A stretch of 64,000 nucleotides of DNA from Nipponacmea schrenckii (lineage: Eukaryota > Mollusca > Gastropoda > Lottiidae), in the NCBI GenBank assembly GCA_030562195.1, contig JAUJPP010000007.1, positions 26,471,769-26,535,768 on the forward strand. The letters are read 5' to 3'. The notes beneath the pieces are model-generated. The model had not been told where the DNA came from, did no database searches, and was given only the letters and a program-made list of their open reading frames with translations. Positions 57,501 to 64,000 of this stretch are shown piece by piece. Position 1 is the first letter of the stretch. Every line of letters starts with the position of its first letter. The translations under genes and the position numbers were made by a program.

Positions 57501-57738
57501 TACTGTTCTGCAAAAATTTTTTATTAAACTTGCAATATCTTTTTGTTTTCTATTATTAGATAATAATGGAACAGTAAAGTCAACCATTCAAACAGCTAAG
57601 GTAATTGGTATTTTACCAGGTATTGGATTTTATGATGATCATAGTAGTGATTCAGACTCTACTTCTAGTGATTCTTCAATTGAAATATCACGCCCTATTC
57701 AAATCAGAAAAGTTGTTGTCCAGCGGGCTGATAGTTGA
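54560..57738 (+). CDS. PSME3IP1: PSME3-interacting protein 1 (FAM192A/NIP30), six coding exons
   Basis: Coding exons 54560-54695, 55339-55431, 55627-55748, 56161-56297, 56660-56703 and 57560-57738 total 711 nt, or 236 residues (human about 254), with compatible phases throughout. The nuclear family protein binds the PA28-gamma (PSME3) proteasome activator. The N-terminal NIP30 domain, about 18-117, has RQEEWEKVRRPDQP (31-44), ECPEEDSRTLWEQL (46-59) and KGLDEEEVDFLEEVSDRQ, then a charged helix. The conserved LLAGAVKRK (154-162) and VIGILPGIGFY (192-202) follow. The acidic serine tract SSDSDSTSSDSS (206-217) corresponds to the CK2-phosphorylated PSME3-binding tail of the human protein. Intron 3 is of the rare U12 AT-AC type; the others are GT-AG. 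Without recognising that intron, a GT-AG model would insert or drop residues. A non-coding first exon may lie upstream. Confidence 0.93.
55749..56160 (+). other. U12-type AT-AC intron of PSME3IP1
   Basis: The intron starts ATATCCTTT (55749-55757), identical to the minor-spliceosome AT-AC donor consensus. It ends TTCCTTGAC (56142-56150), a consensus U12 branch site, with the branch adenosine 11 nt before the terminal AC (56159-56160). Joining 55748 to 56161 keeps the reading frame (ELK|NASAS, phase 0). No GT-AG pair here gives as good a join. Confidence 0.88.
57139..57345. repeat. Two-copy tandem repeat in intron 5 of PSME3IP1
   Basis: The unit ATGTCTACCT...GGTTGTAGTACAT, then ACATGTA.AT.GTAG(G/A)TGGGTA, occurs twice about 120 bp apart. 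Upstream in the same intron (56905-56985) is a copy of the dispersed family with CATTCCTTGATACAA and GGCAAGGTAT. Confidence 0.7.
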
Positions 57739-58018
57739 TAATTTTCATCGCTCATGTATCAAGTTTCATTGTCATTTTCACTTCAACATTTGCAGTATAG
57801 TTGTTTGAAGCATGCACAGACCTTCTAGAGCAGAAATCTTTGATAAAGAATTTTTAAAACAAAACTATATTTGTCTAGACTAGCAATACAAATGTTTGGA
57901 CCTAGATATGTCTTATTGGTGTGAACGCTTTGTAAGTTCTGTCTTATTTTTAAAAAGATTATACTTGGCTTGTTATTATCTCTAATTGGCTTCACTGGCA
58001 TTTAGAAAATCTCCATGA

Positions 58019-58024
58019 AATAAA
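58019..58024 (+). promoter_or_regulatory. Possible polyadenylation signal of PSME3IP1
   Basis: AATAAA lies 281 bp after the stop codon; it is the first canonical signal in the 3' flank. Confidence 0.5.
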
Positions 58025-59221
58025 ACTATTTTATCTGACTGCATATTGGCTAACATCTGTCTCACCATATTCAGTCTGAAAATATGTAATATCAAGTTTT
58101 AAAGTGAGCAGGTTGCATTGTTAAAGTCTTCATATTTCATTGTTATATATACCATTATACATAAAACTATTATGATACTCGGAACTTTTTTAATATTTCC
58201 ATGATGAATAAGCTGGGGTACCAGATAATGAACAATGTATTATTTTGGTGTTATGAAGCAGGAAACAGGGTGATACTGGAAATATCATGTATAATAGTCC
58301 TAAGAATCAAAGCCTTCAAGTCTGAAGGCTTCAGCTATATGGAATTGAACAAAATGGAATTATGGAGTAGTTATAACAATATATAATCAAAAAGGATGAA
58401 CTACTTATTCACCCATGAACCATTTTATTTCATAATTACAATGTCAATGAAAAAAAAAAAAATATTTACACTTGATATGTACAAATTATAATAATGATTA
58501 ATGAGGACCAAATCAAATACTGATATATTCTCTATATGGCAGTAATTTAGTAATTGGTCGTATAATAATACTGATAATAATTTATTTAATATAAACAGAT
58601 ATTTCACATGCTCTGCTGATTCTTCTCTTGTCAGCCAGTCACATCTGATTGCACAAGACTTACATTTCTAAACATAGGAGTAAATAAAAGTACCGGTCTT
58701 AAAATACCCTAAAAAAATGATATCAAAGTTGATAATGATTAATAAACTAGATTTATGGAAAATTTCATTATTTTTTCAGGAAAAACTGTAAAATTATAAA
58801 TAATCCACAACATATGACATGAAATATAAGAAATGGCTATTTACAAAAACAAACTGGTCATTTACATTATATATAAAAGTACTCAGTGAAGGGATTGAAT
58901 GCATGAGTTTTCTAAGTATTTTGTTACAAAATACATCAATTCACAAATTCTGACTCTGGAGCAATGTCCTTCAATCTTCTAAAGTAATATTCAATAATTC
59001 ATTGAAGATGTTAAAATAATAAATTCATAATATCTACATCATAATTTACATTAAATCTTAATTTGAGATTCATCAAAATATGTTTACATCTTATCCTTGA
59101 ATATCAAGGAAATATTCTCACCATTTTGAAATTAAGTTTTAAAGAAAGAAAAATGTAACAATTCGAAAGGAACTGAATGGAATTTTATATCCTATTTTCA
59201 CATAGCATTTCAAACCAAAAC
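58025..59221. other. Convergent 3' flanks of PSME3IP1 and SS18
   Basis: AT-rich with no gene. On the minus strand, AATAAA (plus TTTATT at 58424-58429) could end SS18, giving a 3' UTR of about 800 nt. The short frames at 58201-58386 and 58425-58607 have no recognisable features. Confidence 0.5.
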
Positions 59222-62200
59222 CTAAAATTGTCCCTGATTATACTGATAATTTCCACCTTGTCCTTGACCTTGAGCTGGCATCGGACTTCCCATCTGACCT
59301 TGAGGCATTGGCTGCATTCCACTACCCTGCATTTGATTAGGGCCTGGACCACTCATTTGATTATTTGGAGGCATGCTAACCCCAGATCCTTGAGGAATGT
59401 TATTGGGCATGTTACCTGGGCGATTAAAAGGTGGATATCGTTGACCTTGACCTGGAGGATAATACTGTCCTTGACCTTGAGGCATATTTGACCCCTGGTT
59501 GTAACCTTGGGGATTTTGGTTGTAGTTTGGTTGTCCTTGAGGTTGATTGTTATATGGCGGTTGGTTGCCAGCCATCTGTTGAGGATAGTTCGGCTGATTA
59601 TAAACAGGCTGACCTCCTGAACCTACATTAATGACAAAATTTTTATTATAAAAAAATGTTATTTCAAACAAACAGAATATGAAAAAAAATTTACTAATTA
59701 AAAGTGGCAGATAGCTGTCCATGATCCAAGACAATTTTAAAGAATCAGAATCACACCAATGTATATAAATCACCCCTTCTCACCTCCTGGACGTCTGTAA
59801 TTATTTGGCGTCATCTGTCGATTTCCCATCATATTATTATTCCCTGGTCCTGATTGGTTGTTCATCATTTGACCGCCACTACCTTGTGACATTGGTTGAT
59901 TACCCTGTGACATCATTGGTTGGTTACCCTGTGACATCATAGGCTGGTTACCCTGCGACATCATAGGCTGGTTACCCTGCGACATCATAGGCTGGTTACC
60001 CTGTGACATCATAGGTTGTTGATTAGGATAACCTCCCTGATTATAATGAGGCATATTGCCTTGGTTTCCCATTCCTAAAACCAAAACACATTTTATCAAT
60101 CTGTTATACCAAATAAAATAGCTTTTTTTTTTTTCATTTTTTTGGTTTTAGAAAGAAGAGCAACCCTCAGCAATGTAGATTAATATAAATATTCATAATA
60201 AAAAAGAACAATTTTGCCTTTTAACTTCATATTTGAAAGTATCACTGCAATATTTAAAATAATAAATGGCAACCCTTCAATGGTAGTCAATGAAATGTAG
60301 ATAAATCCAAGTATAAGTTACCAAGCTTGAAGTTAAAACAAATAGGTTGCATGACATCAAGAGGAAGTCTAGTTCAATAACCAACTTTAAGCAATTAGAC
60401 TTACCTGGATTCATAATGCCTGGTTGACCTGGACCTGTAGTTGGTGGCTGTCCCATACTTGGTCTGGGATACCCTGAATTTGTACCTCCCTGGGGCTGAT
60501 TACTGGACATAGGATTATTGAAACCAGATTGACTGCTAGGTGGCATTCCCTGATTTCCTGCAGAATTAGGAGGGTTAGAACCTGGTGGCATTTGATTTGC
60601 TGAAAATGGATCCAATATCAAATGAATTTTCGTACTTCTGTGAACAAATGCAGTTTAAAACAGTAGTGGATAATGTAAATATATAACATAGATTGGATTT
60701 TTCATTTGCTATCATTGTTCAGTAATGTATCATATGGCAGTGTAATATTGTGTTTGTATATCACAGTAAAAATATCTTCTATTGTAAATTCTATAAGGAT
60801 CATTCAAGCATATACACCATCTTTATGCAGTTTTACCTGAATTCATTTGTGTCATCTGACCTGGGGGCCTCATTTGACCCCTTGGAGGTTGATTAGGCAT
60901 ATTTCCAGCTGTAGAACTCATCTGTCCTGGCGCCTGAAAATATGATGGAACTCAATTTAATGTCAAACATCAACAAATCGATATAAACCTCTACATGGTT
61001 ACAACAGAGTATCAAGAGAGTTAATATATTTATTTAGTGTATTTCTTTAACAGGGATTCTGGTAGTGAAAATGCTTGGAGTCAATATAGGGGTCATTCAT
61101 CACCATTTACACTTTACCTTTTTATTCTATAGACACAGCTGAAACAAAGCTTGTCAAATCTAAGTACTATATTCAATAAGCTACTTCATGGATGAAATCC
61201 ACAAAAATGAAGTACAAAACCTGAGGACAACAAGTAATACAGTAGTCAAATACACCTTTTTTGTTTTAAAACACTAAGATATATGGATATACTACTTCTG
61301 CATTTATTACATACTTTCTTTCTTTTTTTTTTTTTTTTTTTTTTGACCCACATTCCCACCCACACTCTGATCAAGTGTTAGGTGGACATACTAATTTGTA
61401 GAATATCTTATTAGCATATCCACTGCTCACACATACTTTTGGTGTACCCTTTGTTATTATATGCTCATCCTTAAGTTAGTGCTTCTTCGTTGTTATAATT
61501 TTGTTCTTTAATCTTAACAATGGCTTCTAAGATTTCATTATATATTGTATTGTTTTTTGTTGTTAATCACTTTACTTGATAACGTTACCTGTATGTGTTT
61601 CGAAACGTAGTATGTAATAAATGCAGAAGTAGTATATCCATATATCTTAGTGTTTTAATGTATCTCTTCCTATTTCTATATGTCTTATAAACAATAAACC
61701 TTTATTGTTTTCTTATTTGGAACTTTTTACTGATCAAATGTTAAATAACAAGTCCAAAAGATAAAGACGGAACTTCATCACAAAATACTTACCGGCAGTA
61801 AAGCCTGAACATTTTGATTTGAATCTGCCACTGTAGCTAAATATACCAGATTTCTGTGTAATACTTGTTGATATCTGCAATTATACAAAAACTGATGAAA
61901 ATATCACATACAAGCAATAAATAGAGCATTTAGCACATACATGTAAAAGCCAGACATGGATAAAAATCAAATGTGTATGGAAGAAAGAGTTGACTAGTTT
62001 TTTTTTTATAATTTACCAACTAAGAGTAAAGTTCACTAATTCTAAAGGATGACAAATGATCCTTCAAAAACACATGTAATGTATTCAATGATCAATTTTA
62101 TAACTGTAACTAATTTAAAGAAAGAAAATCACTTTCAACACCTATCTATATAAAGAGATTTTGGTCATAAGCTTAACTTGATACCTCAGACCAATGTCGG

Positions 62201-62874
62201 TTTAATGTTTTATTGACTATACTTTGAGTTGCATGGTTACATTGTAGTTTCATAATTAACGCAAAAAACACAAAAAAAGTTACATACTGTAAGCATTCTG
62301 TAGCTTTTCCACTATTCTGATAATCTGCTATAGTTTGAATTAACTGATTATTCTCATCCAGCATCTAAATATACAATTCATAAATGGCATGAAACTGTAC
62401 CTAATGAAGATGGGTAACCCCAGAGTGCAATGAGGTAAATTTTGCCAGGACAGCGGCAACTAGTCCTATTTTGATTTCCAATTGTAGAGGGATCTTAACG
62501 TGCACTATCTGTAGTAAACTGGGCTAAGTTTCACAGTTCTGATAATTAGGAATAGATCTACTCTGCAAATGTAAGCAAGACACTTTTCCAAAAGAATTTA
62601 TTATATTTTACAATGCATGGATTTGGATTTTGTCGTTTCCATGGTCCTAAAAGTAGCATATTTCATGTATTCATGGCAATTTATTTCATTAATCAAAGCA
62701 GCAAAGGCTAAAACTAAAGAACAACGAGTTCCTTCCCTTTAATTGTCTCGACTTTCGAAAGAGCAAAAAATATTTACATTATTCGCATTCGTTTTGTTAC
62801 TGTACCTTTTGAATGGTGTCTTGGTTCGGTTGTGGGCCTTTGCCCTTTTGAGGTGGAGCAAACGCAACAGACAT
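59222..62874 (-). CDS. SS18: SS18 family BAF chromatin-remodelling subunit, seven coding exons
   Basis: Minus-strand exons 62874-62806, 62364-62288, 61874-61793, 60933-60837, 60599-60405, 60074-59784 and 59622-59222 total 1212 nt, or 403 residues (human SS18 about 418). All joins are GT-AG and in phase. SS18 is a nuclear coactivator in SWI/SNF (BAF) complexes. The N-terminal SNH domain, about 14-76, reads NQDTIQKMLDENNQLIQTI, then YQNSGKATECLQYQQVLHRN and LVYLATVADSNQN, and binds the BRG1/BRM ATPase complex. The remainder is a Gln/Pro/Gly/Met/Tyr-rich disordered QPGY domain, as in human SS18/SS18L1, ending GNYQYNQGQF. Exon 6 has five tandem SQGNQPMM-type octapeptides, encoded by 24-bp DNA repeats. 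Invertebrates usually have one gene for both vertebrate paralogues, so SS18 and SS18L1 cannot be distinguished. The start Met is in the canonical MSVAFAP context. Confidence 0.95.
59881..60015 (-). repeat. 24-bp coding minisatellite in SS18 exon 6
   Basis: Five tandem 24-bp units encode the octapeptide QGNQPMMS. The central units are nearly identical at DNA level (GGTTACCCTG(T/C)GACATCAT on the plus strand). The array keeps the frame, so copy-number change would only alter the length of the disordered region. Confidence 0.9.
61267..61656. mobile_element. MITE-like element in SS18 intron 3
   Basis: The 48-bp arms 61267-61314 and 61609-61656 are near-perfect inverted repeats (TAAAACACTAAGATATATGG outward). 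They enclose about 290 bp without coding capacity, including a T-run of about 25 bases near 61322. TTTT-type flanks give no clear target-site duplication. Confidence 0.7.
62410..62530. repeat. Dispersed repeat fragment in SS18 intron 1
   Basis: It contains TTTTGATTTCCAATTGTAGA, then GGGATCTTAACGTGCACTAT and CTGTAG. The same family is present near 14140-14225 and 45410-45545. Confidence 0.6.
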
Positions 62875-64000
62875 TTTATTTATGAATAAAATCAACTAAT
62901 ATTTCAACAACAAAGAACTAGTGCGCCGTTTCTTCTTTCTCTGTCACCGGTGGTTTCTTCAAATTTAGAACACAACTCACTGTCTTATTCGATGAAACGA
63001 AATAATTCTCCAAACCTTTGAACTTTCACAAGAAAAAAACTTTCTCGAAGAAATAAGAATCTTGTCCTTCTTTGAACAATTTAATCGAGTAATGGTAGAA
63101 AAAAAACAAAATGTAAAGTAACTACATGAAAGCATTTTGAAGCAACCGTTTGGCTTCAGACTACAAAAATTTCATACGTCATTAATCCATGAATAACAAT
63201 AATGTAGTCCGAACCAAAGATCCCATTCAAGCAGGCCTTATCATTAATATGTCATGACCTTGTGTCCTCTTGACATTTTGTCAAAATTTGAAAGGAAATT
63301 ACACTTAGAGAATGGACCGGGTCACACTGATTGGCCAGACTACTTGAAACTACTTATCATGATAAAACATATCAGATTAAAAATAAGATTATATATTGTA
63401 TCGAAACTATAATGCAGTTGACATTAACAAAAAGATGAATAAAATACAAAGCACAATGTTGTCATGACAGCTACTGCAAAAGTGAGTGTAAGCTTTGTAA
63501 GGCAAAACAAGTCAAGTTGACATCTTATATTTACAGGTTTGTAAGGGGGTGTTAAATGTGCAGGTCTTTTACTAGTAGACTTCCAAAATGGTAAACATGT
63601 ATCATTTTATTCTAAATTCAGTACACGTTAAATGACTTGCTAAACAGTCTCAGTTCTTAAAAGCCAACATGGTTGAACATGAAACTCCCGGAATAGCCCC
63701 ATTATGTTCAATTGCTACTTAATATTAATTATTATATACATAATTGTAAGAAATAAAACGCGGGTAATATCAGAGATGTGATTGGCTCATCAATAATAAC
63801 TAACCAGTCCAATGACCTAACACTAATGGAACATTTTATTTGGAACATTATTCAGTAAGAGTGACCCGACTGACCTCAATATAAGAGGTGTAATTAAAAT
63901 AGAAATTAAAAATAGTTGTTCACTATGTAGAATATTGACCTCGAAAACAAGGAAAGTAGATCTAACAAGATGGCTACAAAACTGACCAAGGGACATTTCT
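62875..64000. other. SS18 upstream region, no gene
   Basis: The 5' flank of SS18 and intergenic DNA to the window end. No TATA box, CpG-rich stretch or open frame can be supported. Confidence 0.45.

Overview
The window is eukaryotic nuclear DNA from an invertebrate, most likely a lophotrochozoan and probably a mollusc. It is AT-rich and gene-poor, with GT-AG introns and real genes well separated by repeats. There is no bacterial-style operon, CRISPR array or rRNA. The mollusc assignment is an inference from the proteins and the repeat style; no diagnostic marker is present. A run of exactly 500 N (52044-52543) marks an assembly gap.

Layout. 1-18000 holds no host gene that I can support. It contains minisatellites (1-371, 3985-4490, 4809-4928), a tRNA-like SINE candidate near 9340, and the wreck of an RNase H-bearing non-LTR retrotransposon (11264-12660). 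That retrotransposon has a GAA-rich 3' tail and an orphan tail copy at 16579-16920. An intronless class A GPCR lies at 18260-19255. 19.8-26 kb is repeat-derived, including a 508-bp tandem duplication. 26.2-28.7 kb is a decayed minus-strand non-LTR element. 28995-31789 is a nest of DNA transposons with MULE-type transposase fragments. 31.8-38 kb is mostly empty, apart from a 41-bp minisatellite that is open in several frames.

The second half is gene-bearing. Two tandem paralogous genes (38154-39504 and 41652-44565) share a three-exon structure and encode secreted cysteine-rich PAN/apple-like proteins. A single-exon RAP1 (TERF2IP) homologue is at 46632-48428, with Myb and RCT domains but no BRCT in its exon. 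A second copy of the FLYWCH/MULE-derived element (48998-50069) lies directly downstream of it. The 3' exons of a METTL27-like methyltransferase (minus strand, 50899-51600) run towards the assembly gap. PSME3IP1 (FAM192A/NIP30; six coding exons, 54560-57738, plus strand) and SS18 (seven coding exons, 59222-62874, minus strand) are convergent.

The host genes act in unrelated processes: telomere protection (RAP1), proteasome-activator binding (PSME3IP1), BAF chromatin remodelling (SS18), secretion (PAN pair) and signalling (GPCR). I see no new operon-like system. The most notable observations are a textbook U12-type AT-AC intron in PSME3IP1, the RAP1 domain layout with internal repeats, the duplicated PAN genes with opposed minisatellite arrays in one intron, and the nested transposons with recognisable target-site duplications.
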